A stretch of 64,000 nucleotides of DNA from Microbulbifer sp. MKSA007 (GTDB taxonomy: Bacteria; Pseudomonadota; Gammaproteobacteria; Pseudomonadales; Cellvibrionaceae): assembly GCA_032615215.1 (NCBI GenBank), contig CP128433.1:2191501-2255500 (forward strand). Reading direction: 5' to 3'. A program made the translations under genes and the position numbers. Below are positions 34,729 to 43,448 of this stretch, piece after piece. The notes beneath the pieces are model-generated. The model was not told the DNA's origin and ran no database searches. It was given only the letters and a program-made list of their open reading frames with translations. Numbering within the stretch: position 1 is the stretch's first letter; each line of letters begins with the position of its first letter.

Positions 34729-37700
34729 TTATTGCCCCAATGTAAACAGTGCAGTGTTACCGCCGGTGGCAACAGTGTTAATAGTTTTGGTTTTTTCGCT
34801 GGCGAAGCGGAATAGGTAGTGCGGGCCACCGGCTTTGGGGCCGGTGCCGGATAGGCCGTGGCCGCCGAAGGGGTTAACACCTACTACTGCACCAACCATA
34901 TCGCGGTTTACATAGCAGTTGCCGACGTTGATACGCTTGAATACCGCGTGGGCGCGGCCTTCGATGCGGGAATGCAGTCCGAAGGTAAGGCCGTAGCCGG
35001 TGGCATTAATGCGGCGGATTACGTCTTCCAGCTCGTCTGCCTTGAAGCGAACTACATGCAGGAAAGGTCCGAAAGTCTCGCGCTTGAGCACGGAGAAATC
35101 TTCAATCTCTACTACCTGCGGGCCGAAGAAGGTGCCATTGCTGGGCTTCTTTGCTTCCTCAAATGCAAATAGCAGCTTGGCTTCTTTAGCCATGCGCTCG
35201 CGATGGGATTCCAGCATGCCGAGGGCTTTTTCGTCGATAACCGGACCGATATCGGTATCCAGTTTACCGGGATCGCCGAGGGTCAGTTCTTCACACGCGC
35301 CTTTCAGCATATTCAGCAGGTTATCGGCGATGACATCCTGTACACACAGGATACGCAGAGCGGAACAGCGCTGACCGGCACTGAGGAAGGCAGATTGAAT
35401 TACATCGTCTACTACCTGTTCGGGCAGGGCGGTGGAGTCTACGACCATGACATTCTGGCCGCCGGTTTCGGCGATCAGCGGTACAATCGGGCCTTCTTTC
35501 GCTGCCAGCTGCTGGTTGATCAGGCGTGCGGTTTCGGTGGAGCCGGTGAAGGCTACACCGCCCAGGCGGGGATCTTCGATCAGCAGTTTGCCCACTGCGG
35601 CGCCGGTACCTGTGATCAAGTGCAGTACTTTTGGCGGCACGCCGGCATCGAGCATCAAGCGCACGGCGTGTGCAGCGATGATGGGGGTTTGCTCTGCGGG
35701 TTTGGCCAGTACGGCATTACCGGCGGCAAGTGCGGCAACTACCTGGCCGGTAAAGATTGCCAGGGGGAAGTTCCAAGGGCTGATGCACACGAAGGTGCCA
35801 CGGCCACTCAAATACAGCTGATTTTGTTCACCGGTAGGGCCGGGTAGTTCGGTGGGCTCACTGAAATGCTGGCGTGCGCCGTTGGCGTAGTAGCGGCAGA
35901 AGTCGATAGCTTCGCGCACTTCACTAATGCCATCATTTAGGGTGCGGCCCGCTTCAATGCAAATAATTGCAGCCAGTTCATTGGCTTTATCTTCGTAGAG
36001 ATCAGCAATTCTATCGAGAATATCCGCGCGGTGTTTTCCACCCTGGCGATCCCAGTCGATCTGCGCTTCAGTGGCGGAGGCATAGGCCTGCTCAATCAGG
36101 TGTTTATCAGTATTCGCGGTGTGTCCAATTTTTTCGCCGGTTGCCGGGTTGAAAACCGGTTCTTCCGCTTCGCCCATGGTGCCGTTGACGATAGGGCCAC
36201 CGAGGAAATGCTTTTCGCGTTGCTGCTCAAGCTCTTTCAGCAAGGGCTCAACGGAGAGTGGATCAGTCAGTTCGATGCCGTGTGAGTTTTTCCGTGGCAG
36301 GGCTTCTGCGCCCATATAAATATTCTCCGGGACAGGAATTTGCGGGTGACGGTAGGGGTTGCAGGCTTCGCTTTGTTCCAGGGTGTCCTGGACCAGGGCT
36401 TCAACCGGCGTTGCCTCGTCCATAAAGCGGTTAACAAAGGAGCTATTAGCTCCGTTTTCCAGCAGGCGGCGAACCAGGTAGGGCAGTAAGTCACGATGTG
36501 CCCCCACGGGTGCGTAGACGCGCACGGGCACACGCTTGCCGTGTACCGCTTCAATTTGTGCGTACAGCAAGTGGCCCATGCCGTGCAGGCGCTGGAATTC
36601 AAAGTCGGTGCGGCCATTAGCCAACTCAAGAATCAGCCCGACGGTGTAGGCGTTGTGGGTGGCAAATTGTGGATAGATTGCATCGCCAGCTTCCAACAGT
36701 TTTTTCGCACAGACCTGATATGACAGATCGGTGTGGCATTTGCGCGTGTACACCGGGTAGTCCGGCAGGCCCATCTGCTGGGAGTGTTTGATTTCACTAT
36801 CCCAGTAAGCGCCTTTAACCAGGCGCACCATCAGTTTGCGGCCGGTATCGCGGCCCAGGGCAATCAGCCAGTCGGCGACGTGGGGGGCGCGCTTTTGGTA
36901 GGCCTGGAGTACAAAGCCCAATCCTTGCCAGTCTTTAATTTCGGGGTCGCGGGCGAGGGCCTCGAAGATATCCAGCGAGATATCCAGGCGGTCTGCCTCT
37001 TCTGCATCGATATTCAGGCCCATATCGTATTGGGCTGCGGCGACACAAAGACGCTTCACCTGGGGCAGCAATTCGTCCATTACGCGATCCCGCTGCAGCA
37101 CACTGTAGCGGGGGTGCAGGGCGGAAAGCTTGATGGAAATACCGTTGGCCTCAACCACATCCCGCTGGGTGTTGTCTTTGCCGATCTCTTCGATAGCCAT
37201 CATATAGGCATCGAAGTAGCGGTGGGCGTCGGCCATTGTGCGGGCGCCTTCGCCCAGCATGTCGAAGGAAAAGCGGGTGCCTGGGAGGTTTTCTTTGGGG
37301 CCGCGTTTCAGGGCTTCCTTGATGGTGCGGCCGAGTACGTACTGGCCACCCATAATTTTCATGGCCTGCATCATGGAGGTGCGCACCATGGGCTCGCCGA
37401 TACGGCTAACCAGGCGTTTCATCCAGTGGGAGGGGCGCTCGGTGATATCTGGGTCCAGCTCCACCACGCTGCCGGTGAGCATCAGGCCCCAGGTTGAGGC
37501 GTTCACAAACAGGGAGTCGGACTGGCCACGATGGCTGGACCAGTTGCCGGAATGCACTTTCTCGGCGATTAGTTTGTCGGCAGTATCGGCGTCTGGTACC
37601 CGGAGCAGGGACTCTGCAAGACACATCAATGCAACCCCTTCCTTATTGGAAAGGCCGAATTGCTGAAGGAAAGCGTCCAGCGTTCCGCGCTTGCTGCGCT

Positions 37701-37875
37701 GCTGTCGCGAATGATGAACCAGTGCGCGCGAGGTGTTCAGAATTTTCTTGCGCATCTCGTCGCTGGGGCGTGGCGCAGCCAGCAGCTCGCTCACGCAGAG
37801 GTTTTCGTCGGCGTGCAAATACTCGCGTGCCCGGTCTCGGGCATTCTGGAGGTCTCCGGCGAAGTTTGTCGACAT
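34729..37875 (-). CDS. putA: Bifunctional proline dehydrogenase / P5C dehydrogenase PutA
   Basis: A 1,048-residue enzyme that oxidises proline to glutamate in two steps: FAD-dependent PRODH, then NAD-dependent aldehyde dehydrogenase. PRODH motifs include RLVKGAYWDSEIK (about 355) and the arm sequence DMLGEGARTMADAHRY. The ALDH domain has ETGGQN (catalytic-region Glu) and AFLSAGQRCSALR (nucleophilic Cys). The length is that of short PutA proteins without the N-terminal ribbon-helix-helix DNA-binding domain, so it does not repress itself; the divergent Lrp-type regulator fits that role. The start at 37875 (ATG with GGGAG upstream) is chosen over an upstream TTG. A terminator follows the gene. 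Confidence 0.97.
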   Translation of the reverse strand: MSTNFAGDLQNARDRAREYLHADENLCVSELLAAPRPSDEMRKKILNTSRALVHHSRQQRSKRGTLDAFLQQFGLSNKEGVALMCLAESLLRVPDADTADKLIAEKVHSGNWSSHRGQSDSLFVNASTWGLMLTGSVVELDPDITERPSHWMKRLVSRIGEPMVRTSMMQAMKIMGGQYVLGRTIKEALKRGPKENLPGTRFSFDMLGEGARTMADAHRYFDAYMMAIEEIGKDNTQRDVVEANGISIKLSALHPRYSVLQRDRVMDELLPQVKRLCVAAAQYDMGLNIDAEEADRLDISLDIFEALARDPEIKDWQGLGFVLQAYQKRAPHVADWLIALGRDTGRKLMVRLVKGAYWDSEIKHSQQMGLPDYPVYTRKCHTDLSYQVCAKKLLEAGDAIYPQFATHNAYTVGLILELANGRTDFEFQRLHGMGHLLYAQIEAVHGKRVPVRVYAPVGAHRDLLPYLVRRLLENGANSSFVNRFMDEATPVEALVQDTLEQSEACNPYRHPQIPVPENIYMGAEALPRKNSHGIELTDPLSVEPLLKELEQQREKHFLGGPIVNGTMGEAEEPVFNPATGEKIGHTANTDKHLIEQAYASATEAQIDWDRQGGKHRADILDRIADLYEDKANELAAIICIEAGRTLNDGISEVREAIDFCRYYANGARQHFSEPTELPGPTGEQNQLYLSGRGTFVCISPWNFPLAIFTGQVVAALAAGNAVLAKPAEQTPIIAAHAVRLMLDAGVPPKVLHLITGTGAAVGKLLIEDPRLGGVAFTGSTETARLINQQLAAKEGPIVPLIAETGGQNVMVVDSTALPEQVVDDVIQSAFLSAGQRCSALRILCVQDVIADNLLNMLKGACEELTLGDPGKLDTDIGPVIDEKALGMLESHRERMAKEAKLLFAFEEAKKPSNGTFFGPQVVEIEDFSVLKRETFGPFLHVVRFKADELEDVIRRINATGYGLTFGLHSRIEGRAHAVFKRINVGNCYVNRDMVGAVVGVNPFGGHGLSGTGPKAGGPHYLFRFASEKTKTINTVATGGNTALFTLGQ

Positions 37876-37976
37876 ATCGTCTCCCAAGCTCTATATCTAG
37901 GGTCAGAATAAAAAACCGGATTATGTGCGAAAATCGTTAGAATTAATCGCCATAATGTCGCGAGTTGTGGTTAAAT

Positions 37977-37996
37977 ATCACGCCTAATTGCGTGAT
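37977..37996. promoter_or_regulatory. Inverted repeat between putA and lrp-type regulator
   Basis: ATCACGC-CTAATT-GCGTGAT, arms 7 bp and perfect, lies 21 bp before the regulator start and 100 bp before putA. It may be the binding site of the Lrp/AsnC protein. Confidence 0.55.
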
Positions 37997-38016
37997 TACC
38001 AGTAGGGTATTTTGTA

Positions 38017-38526
38017 ATGTCTCGACAGTTGGAAGATCTTGATCGTATTGATCGCCAAATACTGCGAATTCTGCAACGTCACGGCCGCTTGCCGAACGTG
38101 GAATTGGCGCGCCGGGTTAACCTTAGTCCCACCCCATGCCTGGAGCGAGTCAAGCGGCTCGAAAGGGAAGGATTTATTCGCGACTATGTAGCGCTACTCG
38201 ACCCGCTCAAAGTTCATGCGGGCCTGGTGGTCTATATCCAGGTGACCCTGAACAATACAGCGACTGAGGCATTGGAAGCCTTTAATGAGCATGTGGCTGG
38301 ACTGGAGGAGGTCCAGGAGTGCCATATGGTTGCCGGTGGTTTTGACTACCTGGTGAAAATTCGTATTAAGGATATGCTGGGTTATCGCCGCTTCCTCGGT
38401 GAAAAGCTGGCATCCGTACCGGGAGTACGGGAAACCCACACCTATGTGGTGATGGAGGAAGTGAAGACTGATACCGCTGTAGCGGTACCGGACCCAGAAC
38501 CCAGTGTGAAAGGTTCGCGGCGCTAA
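38017..38526 (+). CDS. putR: Lrp/AsnC-family regulator of proline utilisation
   Basis: A 169-residue transcription factor. The N-terminal winged helix (DRIDRQILRILQRHGRLPNV, then LARRVNLSPTPCLERVKRLE) is followed by the RAM/AsnC ligand domain (VQECHMVAGGFDYLVKIRIK). Proteins of this kind divergent from putA (PutR) activate putA in response to proline in several proteobacteria, so that role is assigned from position. A short acidic tail follows the domain. A palindrome upstream is the likely site. Confidence 0.9.
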   Translation: MSRQLEDLDRIDRQILRILQRHGRLPNVELARRVNLSPTPCLERVKRLEREGFIRDYVALLDPLKVHAGLVVYIQVTLNNTATEALEAFNEHVAGLEEVQECHMVAGGFDYLVKIRIKDMLGYRRFLGEKLASVPGVRETHTYVVMEEVKTDTAVAVPDPEPSVKGSRR

Positions 38527-38780
38527 TTGAGCGCAGTCAAATATCCTGTGCGGAGTGAAAGAACTGTAGCGATTTTGCTGGTTGGCTTTTTTATGAACCT
38601 GGGCAGGAATCTGAATTCTCTCCTCAGGCCTCAATCATAGGGATTGATTGCTGATTTCATGGATGAACAGATGGAATTGGCAACCATTGTCGGCGCGGTT
38701 TTTATTATGCTCGGCATAGCGATGCGGTACCAAGGTGGGTGCCGTGTGATTTGTCCGTAATAACTATAAGTAGGTACTGT

Positions 38781-39935
38781 ATGGATTTTTCACTGAGCGA
38801 AGAACAGCAGATGATTCAGGATGCGGCAAAGCAATTTGCTGACAGTGAACTGAAACCTATTGCTGCCGAACTCGACAAGACCGGTAATCGAGAGCTCTTG
38901 TTGGAGAAGCTCAAGCAATTGGCAGAGCTGGGCTTTATGGGAATCAATATTGATCCCAATTACGGCGGTACTGGTGCTGGTACTGTCGCATTCTCCCTGG
39001 CGATCGCCGAGCTGGCGCGGGGCTGTGCCTCTGCTGCAACGACCACGTCCGTAACCAATATGGTGGCAGAGGTTATTCAGGCGGTAGGTTCGAAAGAGCA
39101 GCGCCAAAAATACCTCCCCAAAATCTGTAGTGGAGAATACCCTGCGGGTTCTTTCTGTCTCACGGAGCCCGGTTCCGGTTCGGATGCGGCCTCTATGCGT
39201 ACCCGCGCGGAAAAGCAGGGTGATGAGTACGTTCTTAACGGCAGCAAGCTCTTTATCAGTAGCGCCGAATTTGCTGGTATTTTTGTTGTTTGGGCGGTGA
39301 CAGATTCTTCCGCGCCAAAAGGCAAAGGAATTTCCTGTTTCCTGGTTGAAGCCGGTACACCTGGCCTGGTGATTGGCAAGGCCGAAGAAAAAATGGGACA
39401 GAAAGCCTCTGTTACCAATGAGGTTTCTTTCGACAATTGTCGTATTCCTGCCTCCCATCTTTTGGGTGAAGAAAATCGCGGCTTTCGCATTGCTGCAGGC
39501 GAGCTCGCTGGAGGCCGAATCGGTATTGGCTCCCTGGCGCTGGGTATCGGCTTTGAAGCTTTGGATTGTGCCCGGGCCTATCTGCATGAGCGGGAGCAGT
39601 TTGGAAAAAAACTGGCGGAGTTCCAGGGGCTGCAATGGCAGCTTGCCGATAAATATACTGAGATGGAAGGTGCGCGACTCCTGTTGCTGCAAGCCGCTTG
39701 GCAGAAAGATGCCGGAATGCCGTTTGGCCCTGCCGCTTCAATGGGCAAACTGTTCGCTAGTGAGAAGGCTAACGAGGCATGTTATCTAGCTCTGCAAATG
39801 CACGGTGGTGTGGGCTATACCCGTGAATATCCACTCGAACGTATGAGTCGGGATGTGAGAATCACTACAATCTACGAAGGTACCAGTGAGATCCAGCGCC
39901 TGATTATTGCCAGGCATTTACTGGATGTCAGATAA
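38781..39935 (+). CDS. Acyl-CoA dehydrogenase
   Basis: A 384-residue FAD enzyme that introduces a trans-2 double bond in acyl-CoA. Motifs: CLTEPGSGSDAASMRT (FAD/substrate loop, about 125-140), RIGIGSLALGIGFEALD, the substrate-binding FGKKLAEFQGLQWQLAD, and the catalytic Glu in TTIYEGTSEIQRLIIARHL (about 363). The start at 38781 (MDFSLSEEQQ) is the family's usual start and has an AAGTAGG ribosome site. No electron-transfer or hydratase neighbours. Short- or medium-chain specificity is likely, unproven. A terminator follows directly. Confidence 0.95.
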   Translation: MDFSLSEEQQMIQDAAKQFADSELKPIAAELDKTGNRELLLEKLKQLAELGFMGINIDPNYGGTGAGTVAFSLAIAELARGCASAATTTSVTNMVAEVIQAVGSKEQRQKYLPKICSGEYPAGSFCLTEPGSGSDAASMRTRAEKQGDEYVLNGSKLFISSAEFAGIFVVWAVTDSSAPKGKGISCFLVEAGTPGLVIGKAEEKMGQKASVTNEVSFDNCRIPASHLLGEENRGFRIAAGELAGGRIGIGSLALGIGFEALDCARAYLHEREQFGKKLAEFQGLQWQLADKYTEMEGARLLLLQAAWQKDAGMPFGPAASMGKLFASEKANEACYLALQMHGGVGYTREYPLERMSRDVRITTIYEGTSEIQRLIIARHLLDVR

Positions 39936-39950
39936 TATTTAATGACACAT

Positions 39951-39977
39951 AAGCCGGCGCTCTTCGCCGGCTTTTTT
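39951..39977 (+). terminator. Rho-independent terminator
   Basis: AAGCCGGCG-CTCTT-CGCCGGCTT followed by TTTTG. It ends the acyl-CoA dehydrogenase transcript 15 nt after the stop. Confidence 0.93.
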
Positions 39978-40111
39978 GTTTCTTTCACCCTAAATTTGTC
40001 AGTTATTCTCCTGATGCCGGCATAAATACCCGCCCGCTTAATAGTTTCCTACCTATCCTCTACAAGGGGCTCTGCCGCTTCACTTTGTGAATTATGGAAA
40101 GGAAACAACTG

Positions 40112-42118
40112 ATGAACGTTAACAAGCTGCCGCTGTTTTCGCTATTTTTAGTATTCCTTGCCTGTTCGCTAACGATCGTAAGTGTCATGGCGCAAGAACC
40201 CAATCCCGCCAGTGTCGTCACAATGAAATCAAACCAGGCTGTACTGAAAGAGCTCCCCTTTGCAAATCGGAAGGACTTTGAGGATGTAAAGCGGGGGTTT
40301 ATTGCTCCTCTACCAAATAATGGTGTTATTAAAGACAGCAAAGGCGATACGGTATGGAACTTGGAGCAATTTCAATTTGCTCGCGATAAAGAGGCTCCTG
40401 ACAGTGCCAACCCCAGTCTGTGGCGGCAACTGCAATTAATTTCGGAGGGCGGTCTCTATGAGGTGATACCGCGAATCTACCAGGTTCGCAGTGCGGACCT
40501 CTCCAATATAACTTTTATTGAGGGCGATACCGGGGTCATTGTTATGGACCCGCTGATTTCTGCCGAGACGGCTGAAGCAGCGTTGAACCTCTATCGGCAG
40601 CATCGCGGAAACAAGCCTGTCGTTGCTGTGATCTACACCCACAGTCACGTTGACCACTATGGGGGGGTTCGCGGTGTTATCGATGAAGAAGATGTAAAAT
40701 CAGGCAAGGTTAAGGTAATAGCCCCGCAAGATTTCCTGATTGAAGCTGTTAGTGAAAATGTCTTTGCAGGAAATCATATGGCGCGTCGTGCCAGTTTTAT
40801 GTACGGGAACCTGATCCCTAAAGATCCCAAAGGTACCTTAGGGTCTGGCCTCGGTCTTGAAACCTCCACTGGCACCATCACACTGATAGAACCGACAGAC
40901 TCCATTGTTGAGACCGGGCAAACTTTGGAACTGGATGGACTTATCTTTGAGTTTCTCTTGGCGCCGGGCTCTGAAGCGCCGGCAGAAATGCACTTCTATA
41001 TTCCTCAACTCAAAGCCGTAACCGCTGCTGAGAATGCAACCCACACCTTACATAACCTTTACACCTTGCGGGGAGCAAAGGTCCGAAATGCTCGTGACTG
41101 GTCTCGCTACCTCAATGAAACCGTGCAGCGCTGGGGTGGAAAAGCCGAAGTTCTGTTTGCACCCCATCATTGGCCAACCTGGGGACCAGAGAATGTGGTG
41201 AATCATCTGAAAAAGCAGCGAGACCTATACAAGTACCTCAACGATCAAACCCTACGATTAGCCAATCACGGGTACAACATGGTTCAAACGGCTGAGCTGA
41301 TGGAGTTGCCTCCAGAGCTCTCACAATATTGGGCCAATCGCGGCTATTACGGCAGTGTAAATCACGATACCCGTGCGGTATGGAATTATTATTTAGGGTT
41401 TTTTGATGGCAATCCCGCTCGCCTGTATCCAATGCCACCGACGGCCGCGGGAATAAAGTACGTCGAGTATATGGGCGGGGCCGCCAATATTATCAAGCAA
41501 GCAAAGAAAGACTATGAGGCAGGAGAGTACCGCTGGGTTGCGGAGGTGCTCGATAAATTGGTTTCCGCAGAGCCTAATAATCGTGCAGCAAGAGACCTAT
41601 TGGCAGATGCGTTAGAGCAATTGGGTTATCAGCAGGAGAATGGCACCTGGAGAAATTTTTTCTTAAGTGGTGCCAGGGAGTTGCGGGATGGTATCCAGAG
41701 ATACCCTGTCCCTCTGACTGCGAGCCCGGACACTATTCGCAGTATGCCGGCTGGTTTGATTTTTGATTATCTGGGAATTCGACTCAACGGCCCAAAGGCA
41801 ACTGGCAAAAAGCTCTCCATCAATATCAATATGCCGGACGTAAAAGAAAAGTATGCGCTTGTGCTTGAGAATGCAGTGTTGAACTATGGCCCCCCAGTTG
41901 AGAATCCAGGAAGCAGTGTGCAGATAAACCGCTCAGATCTCAATGATATCATCTTGGGTAGTGCATCTATCCAGGAGAAGATGGAGGATGGGAAAATCAA
42001 AATTGAGGGCGATGCGGGAGAGTTGAAGATATTACTTTCTTTAATGGACCGGTTTGATTTCTGGTGGAACCTGGTTACGCCTGAACCGATGGATAAGATG
42101 GTGCCAAAGGATTTCTAA
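40112..42118 (+). CDS. Alkylsulfatase, second copy (SdsA-type)
   Basis: A 668-residue paralogue of the enzyme at 31552-33528. The start at 40112 (AAAGGAAAC ribosome site) gives a signal peptide ending near SVMAQEP. The metal motifs YTHSHVDHYGG (about 180) and FAPHHWPTWG (about 355), the dimerisation helix domain and the SCP2-like C-terminus (KLSININMPDVKEKYALVLE) are all present. The Ala of the usual HSHADH is Val here. This copy is not clearly a lipoprotein. It is followed at 67 bp by two PhyH-like oxygenases in the same direction, perhaps one transcript. Confidence 0.93.
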   Translation: MNVNKLPLFSLFLVFLACSLTIVSVMAQEPNPASVVTMKSNQAVLKELPFANRKDFEDVKRGFIAPLPNNGVIKDSKGDTVWNLEQFQFARDKEAPDSANPSLWRQLQLISEGGLYEVIPRIYQVRSADLSNITFIEGDTGVIVMDPLISAETAEAALNLYRQHRGNKPVVAVIYTHSHVDHYGGVRGVIDEEDVKSGKVKVIAPQDFLIEAVSENVFAGNHMARRASFMYGNLIPKDPKGTLGSGLGLETSTGTITLIEPTDSIVETGQTLELDGLIFEFLLAPGSEAPAEMHFYIPQLKAVTAAENATHTLHNLYTLRGAKVRNARDWSRYLNETVQRWGGKAEVLFAPHHWPTWGPENVVNHLKKQRDLYKYLNDQTLRLANHGYNMVQTAELMELPPELSQYWANRGYYGSVNHDTRAVWNYYLGFFDGNPARLYPMPPTAAGIKYVEYMGGAANIIKQAKKDYEAGEYRWVAEVLDKLVSAEPNNRAARDLLADALEQLGYQQENGTWRNFFLSGARELRDGIQRYPVPLTASPDTIRSMPAGLIFDYLGIRLNGPKATGKKLSININMPDVKEKYALVLENAVLNYGPPVENPGSSVQINRSDLNDIILGSASIQEKMEDGKIKIEGDAGELKILLSLMDRFDFWWNLVTPEPMDKMVPKDF

Positions 42119-42185
42119 GATCGGGTTGACTCAGAAGTAAGCGGATTGCGAAAAAGTATTGATCCATAGGAATAGGGTGAAGTGA

Positions 42186-43412
42186 ATGGCAAATAAGGGA
42201 AGTACTCTATCTGAGATGTTGAAAGGGATAGGTACTTTGGAGGATAGTGCCGATTTCACTATTTCTTGGTTTCAGAGGTTACATATATATTTGGCAATCA
42301 TAGGTTTTGTTATCTATCGCCTCTTGATTACCCCATGGAAAGTGCGGAAGAAAAGGAAATTCTTTTCAGATCTGGATGCCCTGAAGAACTTGCCTCTTAG
42401 ACTCCCACAGCCTGATGAAATAAATGAGGAGGGGGAGAGCAACTTCCTTAAACAGGGTGAATTGGATTTCTTCAAAAAAAATGGCTTTTTGGTCCCATTT
42501 TCTGTTGTTTCAGAGGGTGAGGCTGTCAAGCTGAAGGGGCTTGCCCTTGATGAATATGATAAAAGTTTCCATGGAATTAGTTTTCTCGGGGATAAGGTTC
42601 GTGATATCGGAATTAGGCATGGGGACTGGCCGATAGAAGATGCTGGAGCCTATCAGGCACTAAGTCCCCCTTCATTTCGAGAGCTTCTAAGAAAGCCTAA
42701 AATATCGCACCGTTTAGCTAGTCTACTTGGCAACGAAGTTATTTGTTGGCGAAGTCAATTTTTCCATAAGATGCCGGGAACTGGCCCCACTGTCTGGCAT
42801 CAAAATGCAACTTTCCGTGAGACAGGTAAATATGCCAAGCTTCAACCAGCGTTAGATGCAGACCCAGCGATAGTTCAGCTGAATGCGTGGGTGGCTCTAA
42901 CTGATGCTGCTCGTGAAAATGGCTGCTTACTTTTACTTCCTGGATCGTTTTCGGATGCGAGAATTAGTTACCTATATGAATATATGCAAACCAATAGATT
43001 CTTCTATCTGTCGCAGCTTCCGCTTTCACTTCCTCATTTATACTTTATGGCAAAAATCGGCTTCTATGGCTCTATATTTGCAAAGAGTGCCTTGGTGTTT
43101 TTCACAGCTGTGGAGATTTTAGGGGAGGATTTTTTTGAAAATTTCGAGGTTCTTGATGTTGAAATGAAGGCGGGAGAATGTCTTATTTTTTCTGCCTTAA
43201 ATATGCATGCATCTTACCCGAACATAACAAAAATTGACTGCCGGTTCTCCTTTCTTGGGAGGTGTACCACAACTCATGTAAAGGTTTCCCCTTCTGGTAA
43301 AGATAGATTTCCTAGTGCTGAAGGCATGGTTGAGTTTGAGTTGCCAGAGGTTAGTTCATTTCAGATATATGGTGGTGATTCGTATGGGTACAACAAAGTA
43401 ATGCGAAACTAG
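42186..43412 (+). CDS. PhyH-like non-haem Fe(II)/2OG oxygenase, membrane anchored (paralogue 1)
   Basis: A 408-residue protein. One N-terminal hydrophobic helix (about 31-50, HIYLAIIGFVIYRLLITPW) precedes a phytanoyl-CoA-dioxygenase/chlorinating-enzyme-like domain. Iron-site motifs: VWHQNATFRETG (about 203), IVQLNAWVALTDAARENGCL, and the distal His in LNMHASYPN with FSFLGRC. The usual carboxylate of His-x-Asp is Asn here (HQN). In halogenases this place is Gly or Ala, so the chemistry is uncertain. The enzyme would lie on the cytoplasmic face of the membrane. It follows the second alkylsulfatase and precedes its own paralogue, suggesting a joint role in processing a lipid or alkyl substrate (inference). 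Confidence 0.75.
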   Translation: MANKGSTLSEMLKGIGTLEDSADFTISWFQRLHIYLAIIGFVIYRLLITPWKVRKKRKFFSDLDALKNLPLRLPQPDEINEEGESNFLKQGELDFFKKNGFLVPFSVVSEGEAVKLKGLALDEYDKSFHGISFLGDKVRDIGIRHGDWPIEDAGAYQALSPPSFRELLRKPKISHRLASLLGNEVICWRSQFFHKMPGTGPTVWHQNATFRETGKYAKLQPALDADPAIVQLNAWVALTDAARENGCLLLLPGSFSDARISYLYEYMQTNRFFYLSQLPLSLPHLYFMAKIGFYGSIFAKSALVFFTAVEILGEDFFENFEVLDVEMKAGECLIFSALNMHASYPNITKIDCRFSFLGRCTTTHVKVSPSGKDRFPSAEGMVEFELPEVSSFQIYGGDSYGYNKVMRN

Positions 43413-43448
43413 TGGGGGGTAGTCATTACTTGAATGAGGTTAAGTTTT

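Noticed and set aside
36733..37497. 254-codon ORF antisense to putA, and further long ORFs at 35203-35847 and 37238-37666
   Set aside because: They are mirror frames of a well-conserved gene with GC-rich third positions; no ribosome site or recognisable product.
38790..39692. 300-codon ORF antisense to the acyl-CoA dehydrogenase gene
   Set aside because: Shadow of a certain gene; product has no family features.
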